The position numbers and the translations under genes were made by a program. Of a stretch of DNA of 64,000 nt, positions 8,217 to 16,432 are shown in pieces. Location: NCBI GenBank assembly GCA_963704825.1, contig CAVPHV010000014.1, forward strand, positions 569,482-633,481. Reading direction: 5' to 3'. The stretch's first letter is position 1. Every line of letters starts with the position of its first letter. Below the pieces are notes generated by a model. It worked only from the letters and a program-made list of their open reading frames with translations, did no database searches and was not told the DNA's origin. Source of the DNA: CAVPHV01 sp963704825 (GTDB taxonomy: Bacteria > Actinomycetota > Acidimicrobiia > Spongiisociales > UBA5794).

Positions 8217-9656
8217 TTGTTCGAGTATGCCGCGGCTGCCGTCGAAGGGGCGCTGGCTGCCGGAGCCGCCTACGCCGACGCCCGGGTCGTCCTGACCAGG
8301 ACCGAGAGCATCGACGTCCTCAACCAAGCAGTGGAATCGGTTGATCACACCGAGTCGGCGGGGGTCGGGGTCAGGGCGCTGATCGGCTCCTCATGGGGCT
8401 TCTACGCCACTGCCGATTTGACCGAACGTTCCGCCCGTGACGCCGGGGCCATGGCGTCTGCGATCGCCCGTGCCTCGGCGCTGGTGCCCGGTGCCCCACT
8501 CGAACTTGCCGATGTGCCCATCACGCAGACGACGTGGGAGACGCCTCACGTCGAGGATCCGTTCTCTGTCCCGCTGGCGGAGAAGGTCGATCTGCTCATC
8601 GGAGTCACCGCCACGATGCAAGCGGTGCCCGGCATCGCGCTGGGGCGCGGCAGCCTCGGCTTCTTCGACACGAACAAGTGGTTCGTGTCGTCGCAGGGTC
8701 ACCGGATCCACCAGCATCTCGTCGAGTCCGGCGGCGGCTTCGATGCGACGGCCGTCGGTGAGGTTGAGACCCAGCGCCGGTCATATCCGCAGTCGTTCGG
8801 CCAGTACGAAACCGGTGGCTACGAGGTGATCCGCAGGTGGGATTTCCCGGCAAACGCTCAGCGGGTCGCCGAGGAGGCCGCCGCATTGCTGTCGGCGCCC
8901 GAGATGGAGGAGGCGGAGAAGTCGCTCATCCTCGAGGGTTCGCAACTGGCGCTGCAGATCCACGAATCGGTGGGTCACGCCATCGAACTCGACCGGATTC
9001 TGGGGTGGGAAGCGGCCTTTGCCGGCACGTCGCATCTCGAACTCGACAAGCTCAACACCCACCGCTACGGGTCCGAGATCATGAACATCACAGCCGATGC
9101 CACCTTGGCCGGCTCGCTCGGCAGTTTTGGCTTCGATGACGAAGGCACCCCGGCCCAATCGGTCGATATCGTGAGGGAGGGCAGGTGGGTCGGCGTGTTG
9201 TCGGGCCGGGACTCGGCCGCGCTCGCCGGTGTTGCCCCGGGCGGGATGGTTCGGGGTGACGGCTTCAATCGACTCCCCATGGTGCGCATGACCAACGTCG
9301 GCCTGCTCCCCGGCGATTCGTCACTCGACGAGATCATCGCCGAAACCCGCGACGGCGTGTACATGGCAACCAATCGGTCGTGGTCGATCGACGATCGACG
9401 GCTCAACTTCCAATTTGGATGCGAGATCGCCTGGGAGGTCAAGAACGGAAAACTGGGGCGGATGGTGCGCAATCCGACCTACACGGGGATCACTCCCCAA
9501 TTCTGGGGTGGCCTGGACATGCTCGCCGGTGCGGATGAGATGGTGTACTGGGGAACGCCGAATTGCGGGAAGGGCCAGCCGATGCAGATCGGCCACACCG
9601 GGCATCCGGCCGCTCCCGGCAGATTTGCGGACGTCAGAGTGGGGGTGCGCGGATGA
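8217..9656 (+). CDS. tldD: TldD family metalloprotease subunit
   Basis: A 479-residue member of the TldD/PmbA family. With TldE it forms a heterodimeric zinc protease that degrades or matures small peptides such as antibiotic precursors. The zinc motif is intact: HESVGHAIELDR (HExxxH). The C-terminal GRMVRNPTYTGITPQFWGGLDM is the usual family block. It begins with TTG at 8217, set by AGGGGAGG six bases upstream. Its stop overlaps the tldE start (ATGA), so the two subunits are translationally coupled. Confidence 0.9.
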   Translation: MFEYAAAAVEGALAAGAAYADARVVLTRTESIDVLNQAVESVDHTESAGVGVRALIGSSWGFYATADLTERSARDAGAMASAIARASALVPGAPLELADVPITQTTWETPHVEDPFSVPLAEKVDLLIGVTATMQAVPGIALGRGSLGFFDTNKWFVSSQGHRIHQHLVESGGGFDATAVGEVETQRRSYPQSFGQYETGGYEVIRRWDFPANAQRVAEEAAALLSAPEMEEAEKSLILEGSQLALQIHESVGHAIELDRILGWEAAFAGTSHLELDKLNTHRYGSEIMNITADATLAGSLGSFGFDDEGTPAQSVDIVREGRWVGVLSGRDSAALAGVAPGGMVRGDGFNRLPMVRMTNVGLLPGDSSLDEIIAETRDGVYMATNRSWSIDDRRLNFQFGCEIAWEVKNGKLGRMVRNPTYTGITPQFWGGLDMLAGADEMVYWGTPNCGKGQPMQIGHTGHPAAPGRFADVRVGVRG

Positions 9657-10984
9657 GCGCCGAGCAAGACATCGCAGAGCAGGTTCTCGAACTCGTCGGC
9701 TCGGCCGCCGAGGCAGAAGTCACCGTCAACGCCGGTACGTCGTCGCTGACCCGATTCGCCAACTCGTTCATTCACCAGAACGTCGGAGAGGAGGGAGTGA
9801 CCGTATCGCTGCGCCTGACGGTGGATGGGAGAGTTGCTTCGGGAACAACGACGAACCTGGATGCCGAGTCGCTCGACCGGTTCGTCGCCGACACGACCGA
9901 GGCGGCTCGGGTGCAACCGGTTGATCCCGATTGGCCCGGCTTGGTTGCTCCCACTGAGGTACCTCGGTTGGAGCACTTCGATTCTGCCACCGCCGACGCC
10001 TCGCCTGAGATACGGGCGGCGCAGGTGAAAGCCTTCGTCGATGCCGCCCCCGAGATGTCGGCCGCCGGGTATTGCGAGACGGCCGGGGTGGACGTCGTCT
10101 TCGCCAACAGCGCCGGTCACCGGGCCACGGGCCGCTACAGCCGTGCCATTCTCGACGGTATCCAGCAGACGCCCACGTCGTCGGGTTCGGGTCACGCGGC
10201 CGGCGTCGGATTGGGGGCCATCGACGCCGCAACCACGGGCGCCCTGGCAGCGCAACGGGCGCGCGACGGTGCCGTCACGTTCGACACGAAGCCGGGGGAG
10301 TACGAGGTGGTCCTCGCTCCTGAGTGCGTTGCGACGATTGCCGTCTTCCTCTCGGTGTACGGCTTCAACGCCAAGGCAGCGCTCGAAGGCCAGTCGTTCG
10401 CCCGGGTGGGGGCGGCCCAATTCGATCCGAGCATCACCCTGGTTGACGATGTCGCCGACCCGCGGGCTCTCGGCGTTGCGTTTGATACCGAGGGGACACC
10501 AAAGCAGCGGCTGGCGTTGATCGATGGTGGCGTGACCAGCTCGTTGGCGCACGATCGCCGAACCGCTCGCAAGGCAGGGACGGTTTCCACCGGTCATGCC
10601 ACGGCGGGCTCCGATGTGTGGGGGCCCATCGCCCACACCCTCTTCCTGGAGGAGGGGCCGGAAGCCGTGGACGACATGATCGCGGCCGTCGAGCGCGGTA
10701 TCTACGTGGCCACCTTCAACTACTGCAGGGTGCTCGATCCCAAGTCGCTGGTCGTCACCGGCCTCACCCGCAACGGGACCTTCGTGATCGAGAACGGCCG
10801 GATCACCGGCGCGGTCTCCAACCTGCGGTTCACGCAATCGTTTGTTGCTGCCCTCGGCCCGGGCAACGTTGCGGGGATCGGGAACGATGCCCGCTTCGGT
10901 CATTCGGAATTTGGCCCCGGCATGGCGCATGTGCCTTCGCTGCGGCTCGTTGCGTGGAACTTCACCGGCGGGGCCGACGGCTGA
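9653..10984 (+). CDS. tldE: TldE/PmbA family protease subunit
   Basis: A 443-residue partner of TldD. As in characterised TldE/PmbA proteins it shares the fold but lacks an HExxxH motif. Family blocks are visible at the N-terminus (FIHQNVGEEGVTVSLRL) and C-terminus (LDPKSLVVTGLTRNGTFVIENG). The ATG overlaps the tldD stop, and the gene's own stop overlaps the next small ORF, giving a three-gene coupled operon. No ribosomally made peptide precursor is recognisable nearby, so the substrate is unknown. Confidence 0.88.
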   Translation: MSAEQDIAEQVLELVGSAAEAEVTVNAGTSSLTRFANSFIHQNVGEEGVTVSLRLTVDGRVASGTTTNLDAESLDRFVADTTEAARVQPVDPDWPGLVAPTEVPRLEHFDSATADASPEIRAAQVKAFVDAAPEMSAAGYCETAGVDVVFANSAGHRATGRYSRAILDGIQQTPTSSGSGHAAGVGLGAIDAATTGALAAQRARDGAVTFDTKPGEYEVVLAPECVATIAVFLSVYGFNAKAALEGQSFARVGAAQFDPSITLVDDVADPRALGVAFDTEGTPKQRLALIDGGVTSSLAHDRRTARKAGTVSTGHATAGSDVWGPIAHTLFLEEGPEAVDDMIAAVERGIYVATFNYCRVLDPKSLVVTGLTRNGTFVIENGRITGAVSNLRFTQSFVAALGPGNVAGIGNDARFGHSEFGPGMAHVPSLRLVAWNFTGGADG

Positions 10985-11193
10985 TGCGGTGGCGCGACCC
11001 GCTGCGTCCCATTGCGGAATTTGCCGATCCGGCAGATGCCGACCACGCCTGGGCGCGTCTGCAAGAGCACGAAATCCCGGCAAGCGTCATCACCGACCCT
11101 GCCGTCCTCGGCCAGGACGCGGTCACCCGGGTGTGGGTGGCCCGCAGCCGGGTCGAAGAGGCGCAACTGGCCATTGCCGACCTGATGCGCTGA
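10984..11193 (+). CDS. Small DUF2007-like protein
   Basis: A 69-residue protein whose ATG overlaps the tldE stop. The pattern (RPIAEFADPADADHAWARLQEHEIPASVITD ... VTRVWVARSRVEEAQLAIADLM) has the beta-alpha-beta layout of DUF2007, a small ferredoxin-like fold often described as a putative signal-transducing protein. Its position suggests a role linked to TldDE, but no function is established. Confidence 0.65.
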   Translation: MRWRDPLRPIAEFADPADADHAWARLQEHEIPASVITDPAVLGQDAVTRVWVARSRVEEAQLAIADLMR

Positions 11194-11230
11194 GCCGCAA
11201 CGATTGTCCACGAGGTCTCGGTCCGTGGAA

Positions 11231-11668
11231 TCAGACGGCGATAGGTCCCTCGGACTCGCTGCGGTCGTGATCGTGGTCGTGTTCATGGTCGTGACCTTCG
11301 CCTTCGCCATCTTCGGACTCGGCGATCTGGCGGCGGACGTCGTCCATGTCGAGCGCTTGCGCCTGCTCGATGAGATCCCGCAGCGCCGGCTCGGGGAGGG
11401 CGCCGGGCTGAGAGAAGATGCCGATCTGATCCCGGAAGATCATCAGCGTCGGAATCGAGCGGATGTTGAAGTAGGCCGCCAACTCCTGCTGCGCCTCCGT
11501 GTCGACCTTGGCGAAGACGACGTCAGGGTGGTCGGCCGACACCGTCTCGTAGACCGGAGCAAACATCTTGCAAGGTCCGCACCAGTCGGCCCAGAAGTCG
11601 ACCAGCACCATGTCGTTGTCGACGATCGTCGACTCAAAGCTGTCTTTTGTAAGTTCAACGGTTGCCAC
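11231..11668 (-). CDS. Thioredoxin with histidine-rich C-terminal tail
   Basis: A 145-residue cytoplasmic thioredoxin. Residues 1-105 are a normal domain with the WCGPC active site (Cys30, Cys33) and the cis-proline in SIPTLMIF. About 40 extra residues follow, ending in GEGEGHDHEHDHDHDRSESEG, an alternating His/Asp-Glu run that should bind Ni, Zn, Co or Cu. The start is GTG at 11668, with GGAG eight bases upstream. It is divergent from ccmA, with the palindrome at 11732-11747 between them. A disulfide reductase for metal stress, or one that also stores metal, is a plausible inference. Confidence 0.85.
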   Translation of the reverse strand: MATVELTKDSFESTIVDNDMVLVDFWADWCGPCKMFAPVYETVSADHPDVVFAKVDTEAQQELAAYFNIRSIPTLMIFRDQIGIFSQPGALPEPALRDLIEQAQALDMDDVRRQIAESEDGEGEGHDHEHDHDHDRSESEGPIAV

Positions 11669-11731
11669 TGAGTTATCTCCAATTCAAGTGCGTATCGTCG
11701 TCTCAACCACTACCGGCCTCCATTATTCCAC

Positions 11732-11747
11732 ATACCCAGGGGGGTAT
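11732..11747. promoter_or_regulatory. ATACCC-N4-GGGTAT palindrome, CsoR/CstR-like operator candidate
   Basis: ATACCCAGGGGGGTAT is a perfect 6+6 inverted repeat with a G-rich centre, located 64 bases upstream of the thioredoxin start and 51 bases upstream of ccmA. The CsoR/RcnR/FrmR superfamily (Cu(I), Ni, formaldehyde or persulfide sensors) binds sites of this general form, a G/C tract flanked by AT-rich half-site ends. No regulator of this family is in the window. Confidence 0.5.
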
Positions 11748-11797
11748 ATCCGTTTTCGGCTCAGGCGCCTCTCTTTCGGCCCCTACACTCGCGGTCC

Positions 11798-12442
11798 GTG
11801 AGCTCTCACGATCCCCTGATCGACCTGCGCGGGGTGGGCGCCCGGATGGGGGCGACCACCATTCTGCGCGATGTCGACGTCAGCGTTCTACCCGGGGAGG
11901 CGGTCGGGCTGTTCGGCGCAAACGGTGCGGGCAAGACCACCCTGCTACGGATCCTCGCCACTCTGCTGGCGCCGTCCGAGGGTGACGGCACCATCCTCGG
12001 TGCCTCCGTGACGGGGCCCGACCGCTACGAGGTGCGGCCCCAGATCGGGCTGATCGGTCACGTCCCGGCTCTCTATCCGGAGCTGACATTGCGTGAGAAC
12101 CTCCAGTTTGCGGCTCGGATCGGGGGGCAATCCGATCAGCGGGTCGGAGAGGTGCTGGCAACAGTCGGACTTGCCGATGCGGCCGAGCGCCGGGTAGCGG
12201 CGTGTTCCTACGGGATGCAACGCCGGGCAGAGTTCGCCCGGGAACTGATGCGGGCTCCCGACCTCCTGCTGCTCGACGAGCCGCACACTGCGCTCGATGC
12301 CGCCGCGGTCGAACTTGTCGGCCACATCACCGCCGGGGTTGCGGCTCGGGGCGGCGCCGCGGTAGTCGTTTCACACGACCGGACCAGGGTTGCCCCAATG
12401 GTGACCCGCTCGTTGGAGATCGCCGGGGGGACCATCCGGTGA
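11798..12442 (+). CDS. ccmA: CcmA, ATPase of the CcmAB haem-handling ABC transporter
   Basis: A 214-residue ABC ATPase: Walker A GANGAGKTT, signature region ACSYGMQRRAEFAREL (a variant of LSxGQ), Walker B LLLLDEPHTALD, and H-loop VSHD. With CcmB and CcmC it drives release of holo-CcmE in System I cytochrome c maturation. The start is a GTG at 11798. It is the first gene of an overlapping ccmABCDEFH-tlpA operon. Identity rests on this context as much as on the sequence. Confidence 0.9.
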   Translation: MSSHDPLIDLRGVGARMGATTILRDVDVSVLPGEAVGLFGANGAGKTTLLRILATLLAPSEGDGTILGASVTGPDRYEVRPQIGLIGHVPALYPELTLRENLQFAARIGGQSDQRVGEVLATVGLADAAERRVAACSYGMQRRAEFARELMRAPDLLLLDEPHTALDAAAVELVGHITAGVAARGGAAVVVSHDRTRVAPMVTRSLEIAGGTIR

Positions 12443-13107
12443 GCAGCATCCCCACTCAGATGGCTGCAGTGACCCGGCGCGACCTCGAACGCGAGCGTCG
12501 CACCGGAGAAGTGCTGTGGATCACGATTCCTTTTGGAGCGATCGCCCTGATCCTCGTGCCGATGGCGGTGGGCGCCGATGTGCCGCTCCTACGCCAGATC
12601 GGGCCCGGCCTCTACTGGGTGGTTGTCATGCTCTTTGGGGTGCTCATCGCGGTGCGGCGCACCAGCATGGAAACTCCGGCGCAACGTGATCTGCTTGCCC
12701 TGCTCGGGATCGACCCCGCCGCGGTATTCGGCGGAAGGGCGATGGCGAGTGGTCTGATGCTGCTGGTCTTCGAGCTCATCGTCGGTGTGGTTGCGGTCTT
12801 GTTCTACGACATCGACCTGAGCGGTTGGCCTTGGCTAATGCTCGTTTTGCCCCTGGCCGCCGCCGGACTGGCTGCGCTGGGCACCATTGCGGGCTCGATC
12901 GCCACGAACGCAGCCGTCGGCCCCGCCTTGATCCCGCTGATCGTTGCGCCGCTGGCCGTTCCCCTTCTGCTGGCGGCGTCCGAAATCGTCGAGGGGTTGC
13001 GCACCGACACCGGTATCCTGCGCTGGCTGCTCCTCATGGTCATCGTCGACCTGGTGCTTTGCATCGCCGGGGTCGTGACCGCCCGCCCGCTACAGGAGAC
13101 TCAATGA
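12439..13107 (+). CDS. ccmB: CcmB, membrane subunit of the CcmAB transporter
   Basis: A 222-residue membrane protein with six predicted helices. The family feature TRRDLERERRTGEVLW near the N-terminus matches the cytoplasmic start of CcmB proteins. The GTG start overlaps the ccmA stop (GTGA) and the end overlaps ccmC (ATGA). It would form the transmembrane part of the ATP-driven complex acting on holo-CcmE. Confidence 0.88.
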   Translation: MSSIPTQMAAVTRRDLERERRTGEVLWITIPFGAIALILVPMAVGADVPLLRQIGPGLYWVVVMLFGVLIAVRRTSMETPAQRDLLALLGIDPAAVFGGRAMASGLMLLVFELIVGVVAVLFYDIDLSGWPWLMLVLPLAAAGLAALGTIAGSIATNAAVGPALIPLIVAPLAVPLLLAASEIVEGLRTDTGILRWLLLMVIVDLVLCIAGVVTARPLQETQ

Positions 13108-13853
13108 CCAACGCGTCGAGCGACGCGAACACAATGCGGTGGCTGGATCTGGCGACCGTCGGAGCGCTCCTGGTTGCGCTCGGCTTTGCGCTGTTCAGCC
13201 CGCCCGACGTCGTCCAGGGCGACCTGACCCGGATGATGTACATCCACGTGCCGACCATCCTCGTGGCCTACGGCGCCTTCGCGGTGACCACCGTCGCCAC
13301 CATTGCGTACCTCGTCACCAAGTCGCTCAAGTGGGACACCATTGCCGCCTCATCGGCCGAGGTCGGAGTCGTCTTTCTCGGACTCGCCATCGCCACCGGC
13401 ATGATCTGGGGCAAACCGGTGTGGGGCGTGTGGTGGACCTGGGACGCCCGCCTGACGACGACGGCCATCATGTTCTTCATCTATCTCGGCTATCTCGGCT
13501 TGCGCCGCTCGATCCCGGATCCCGTGGCGAGGGCGCAACGCTCGGCCATCCTCGGCATCGTTGCTGTGGTTCAGATCCCGATCGTCCATTTCTCGGTGGT
13601 GTGGTGGAACGCACTCCACCAGCCGCCGACCATCTTGCGGCCGGGCGACCCTCAGATCGACAGCCCGCTGCTCAGTGCGCTGCTGGTCGGTCTCGTTGCC
13701 TTCGCCATCGTCTACGTGTGGCTGTTGGTACGGCGGGTCCAGTTGGCCAACATCGACGATGAATTGGAGGCCCGCGACACGGCATCCGATGTGCCCCTGG
13801 CCGGTGAAGCGGTCTCCGCCCCCGACCTCTCCGACGGCGGGGTGGCGTCATGA
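13104..13853 (+). CDS. ccmC: CcmC, haem-handling membrane protein with WWD motif
   Basis: A 249-residue protein with six membrane helices. It carries the tryptophan-rich WGVWWTWDARLTT motif (about residues 107-119) on the external side, flanked by conserved histidines (YIHVP near residue 46; VHFSVVWWNALHQPP later) that act as haem ligands in the family. It loads haem onto CcmE. It has a longer polar C-terminal tail than typical CcmC (about 30 residues ending DGGVAS). Confidence 0.92.
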   Translation: MTNASSDANTMRWLDLATVGALLVALGFALFSPPDVVQGDLTRMMYIHVPTILVAYGAFAVTTVATIAYLVTKSLKWDTIAASSAEVGVVFLGLAIATGMIWGKPVWGVWWTWDARLTTTAIMFFIYLGYLGLRRSIPDPVARAQRSAILGIVAVVQIPIVHFSVVWWNALHQPPTILRPGDPQIDSPLLSALLVGLVAFAIVYVWLLVRRVQLANIDDELEARDTASDVPLAGEAVSAPDLSDGGVAS

Positions 13854-13972
13854 GTGACTGGGCCTGGGTCACGTTCGGCTACGTGGTGGTCTACGGCGGT
13901 GTCGTTGCCTACGGCGCCTCGCTGCTGTGGCGGATCGGCGTGGCGCGCCGCAAACTGAGGGCACGGGGTTGA
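13850..13972 (+). CDS. ccmD: CcmD, small haem exporter subunit
   Basis: A 40-residue single-helix membrane protein (starts MSDWAWVTFGYVVVYGG, ends RRKLRARG). It overlaps the ccmC stop by four bases and is followed at once by ccmE. In the family CcmD joins CcmABC and helps release holo-CcmE. The short size, one helix followed by a basic tail, and exact position between ccmC and ccmE support the call. Confidence 0.85.
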   Translation: MSDWAWVTFGYVVVYGGVVAYGASLLWRIGVARRKLRARG

Positions 13973-13973
13973 T

Positions 13974-14396
13974 GTGAAGCGGTATTGGCGCTTCCTCGTT
14001 CCGGCCGCCCTGCTGGTGGTCGTGCTCGTTGTACTTCTCATCAACCTGTCGAGCAGCCTCGTGTACTTCATCACTCCTACCGAATTGATTGCCGCCGACC
14101 ATGACGACACGGCGCGACGTCGACTGGGAGGTCAGGTCGTTTCCGGCAGCGTCGCCGAGGAGGTGGAGGGGGTCCGCTTCGAGGTCACCGACGGACGCGA
14201 GACCGTGATCGTCCACCACGAAGGTGCGCCGCAGCAGTTGTTCCAGGAGGGCATCGGGGTGGTGGTCGAGGGAACCTGGAACGGGTCGGAATTCCACTCG
14301 GACGTGATGCTGGTCAAGCACGACGAGCAGTACCGCACCGAGGACGGCACCGAGTACGACCACGAGAAGCTGGACGAGGATTCGGCGGCGCCATGA
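13974..14396 (+). CDS. ccmE: CcmE, periplasmic-side haem chaperone
   Basis: A 140-residue protein with one N-terminal anchor (about residues 7-24) and an OB-fold domain. The haem-binding motif LVKHDEQY puts the covalent haem ligand at His116 and the nearby tyrosine at 120, so this is the common His-type CcmE rather than the CxxxY type. It starts with GTG at 13974, since the preceding ATG runs directly into a stop. The C-terminal acidic tail is typical. Confidence 0.92.
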   Translation: MKRYWRFLVPAALLVVVLVVLLINLSSSLVYFITPTELIAADHDDTARRRLGGQVVSGSVAEEVEGVRFEVTDGRETVIVHHEGAPQQLFQEGIGVVVEGTWNGSEFHSDVMLVKHDEQYRTEDGTEYDHEKLDEDSAAP

Positions 14397-16432
14397 TCGC
14401 CGTCATCGGCTACCTGGGGATCCTGGTGGCGTTGGGAGCCGCGGTGAAGCTGGCCGTCGATGGCATTCGGCTGGCTCGCCGCAGCGAGTTCGACGCCTCC
14501 GGCTTGGGCCGCGATGCCTTGGTCCTTCTCGTCGGGGCGGCCGTCGCATTTGTGGCGCTGGAAGGGGCGATCCTCGCCCACGACTTCAGCATCGAGTACG
14601 TGGCCGACAACTCGGCCCGCACCACCCCGTTCGTCTTCTTGCTCGCCAGCGGTTGGGCGGCGCTCGAGGGCAGCATCGTGTTGTGGGGCATCGTGCTTGC
14701 CGGGTTTGGCTACCTCGTCGCCCGGCGGGTTGGCAAAGGTGATGGGCTCGGCGCCGGCGCCCTCGGCGTGATTGGGTTGGTCGCCATCTTCTGGTTCGGG
14801 CTCATGGCAACGGCGGCGAATCCCTTCAGGATCTGCACGGAGGTGATCGAGGGGGTGTGCGCCGCGTCGAGCTGGCTGCCGGTCGGTTCCGTCGTGGCGC
14901 CGCTCGAAGGGGCGGGACCCAACCCATTGCTGCAGAACCACATCCTGATGGCGGTCCACCCACCCATGCTGTACGTAGGGTACGTCGGGTTCACGATCCC
15001 GTATGCCTTTGCAATGTCGGCGATGTGGCGGGGAGACCAGGGCAGCGTGTGGCTCGAGCGCACCCACCGCTGGTCGGTGGTGGCCTGGACGTTCCTCACC
15101 TTCGGCGTCATCCTCGGCGGCTGGTGGTCGTACGAGGTGCTCGGCTGGGGCGGGTACTGGGCGTGGGATCCGGTCGAGAACGCCGCCATTTTGCCGTGGC
15201 TGATCGGCACCGCCTTCCTCCACTCCGCCGTGGTGCAGCGCCGCCGCGGCATGCTCCAGGCCTGGAACCTCGTGCTGATCATGTCGACCTTCGCCCTCAC
15301 TATCTTCGGCACCTTCCTGACCCGCTCGGGCACCATCTTCTCGGTCCACAGCTTCACTCAATCTCCGGTCGGTCCGGCGCTGCTGATCTTCCTCGGCATC
15401 GTCCTGGCCGGCTCGTTCGGCCTCTTCGCGTGGCGCTCGCACCTGGTGGCATCCGCTCCTCGACTCGAGTCGCTTCGCAGTCGCGAAGGCGTGTTTCTCG
15501 CCAACAACCTGCTGCTGACCCTGTTCGCCTTCACCGTGCTGGTCGGGACGATGTACCCGCTGATCCTCGAAGCGTTCGTCGGCAGGGAGGTCACGGTGGG
15601 CCGGCCGTTCTTCGATCGAGCCACCATTCCCATCGCCTTCGCTCTGCTCCTGGCGATGGGAATCGGCCCGGTCACTCCCTACCGGGTGGCCCGCCCCGAA
15701 GTGGTTTGGAGGCGAATCCGCAGCCCGCTGACCGTCGGTCTGTTCGCCGGTGCGCTCGCCGTGGTGGCCGGCGTGTGGTCGGTTGCCGTCGTGATCGTGG
15801 TGGTGCTCGGCACCTTCGTGATCAGCGTGATCGTGCGCGCCCTGTGGGTTCGGTGGCGGGCGGGTCGCGATACGCCCGAGGGCGGGCTCAGCCTGTGGCG
15901 GATAGTACGCAGCGACCCCGGGTATTGGGGCGGCCAGCTCTCTCACGTCGGGGTGGCGCTGATGGCGATCGCGATCGCCGCATCCAGCGCCCTGGCGGTG
16001 CGCAACGAAGTCCGCCTCGAGGTGGGGCAGGCCGTTGTGGTCGATGACTACTGCGTGGTGTACGACGGCCCGGTCAACCGCACTGAGCCCAACCGTATCG
16101 TCCAAGGGGTGGCGGTTCGGGTTTTGCGAGCCGACTGCTCCACCGAGGTTGCTTTGCTCCAGCCCCGGGTCAACATCTACAACAACTCGTCGCAGCCGGT
16201 GGCAACTCCGGCGGTCCACACCGGCCTGATCGAGGATGTGTACCTCAGCATCGCCGGCGGCGGCGCCGACGCAGTGACGCTCGACGTCTTTGTGTTCCCG
16301 TTGATGTGGCTCCTGTGGGCCGGCGGCCTCGTAACGGTTGCCGGTGGAGCGTGGTCCCTGCTGGCCCGCAAGCCCGAGCGCCCGGTGCCGGCCGTCAAGC
16401 CCGACCGGGTGAGCGAGGACTTGGATGTTTGA
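14393..16432 (+). CDS. ccmF: CcmF, cytochrome c haem lyase component
   Basis: A 679-residue polytopic protein with about 14-15 helices. The WWD motif is GWGGYWAWDPVENAAILPWL (about residues 250-270), with conserved flanking histidines such as HPPMLYVGYV and LHSAVVQRRR. With CcmH it transfers haem from holo-CcmE to the CxxCH of apocytochromes. The start overlaps ccmE and the end overlaps ccmH by eight bases. Length matches the family. Confidence 0.93.
   Translation: MIAVIGYLGILVALGAAVKLAVDGIRLARRSEFDASGLGRDALVLLVGAAVAFVALEGAILAHDFSIEYVADNSARTTPFVFLLASGWAALEGSIVLWGIVLAGFGYLVARRVGKGDGLGAGALGVIGLVAIFWFGLMATAANPFRICTEVIEGVCAASSWLPVGSVVAPLEGAGPNPLLQNHILMAVHPPMLYVGYVGFTIPYAFAMSAMWRGDQGSVWLERTHRWSVVAWTFLTFGVILGGWWSYEVLGWGGYWAWDPVENAAILPWLIGTAFLHSAVVQRRRGMLQAWNLVLIMSTFALTIFGTFLTRSGTIFSVHSFTQSPVGPALLIFLGIVLAGSFGLFAWRSHLVASAPRLESLRSREGVFLANNLLLTLFAFTVLVGTMYPLILEAFVGREVTVGRPFFDRATIPIAFALLLAMGIGPVTPYRVARPEVVWRRIRSPLTVGLFAGALAVVAGVWSVAVVIVVVLGTFVISVIVRALWVRWRAGRDTPEGGLSLWRIVRSDPGYWGGQLSHVGVALMAIAIAASSALAVRNEVRLEVGQAVVVDDYCVVYDGPVNRTEPNRIVQGVAVRVLRADCSTEVALLQPRVNIYNNSSQPVATPAVHTGLIEDVYLSIAGGGADAVTLDVFVFPLMWLLWAGGLVTVAGGAWSLLARKPERPVPAVKPDRVSEDLDV

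Noticed and set aside
9479..11083. A 534-codon minus-strand frame opposite tldD, tldE and the DUF2007-like gene
   Set aside because: Antisense shadow; the plus-strand genes have coupled starts and family motifs.
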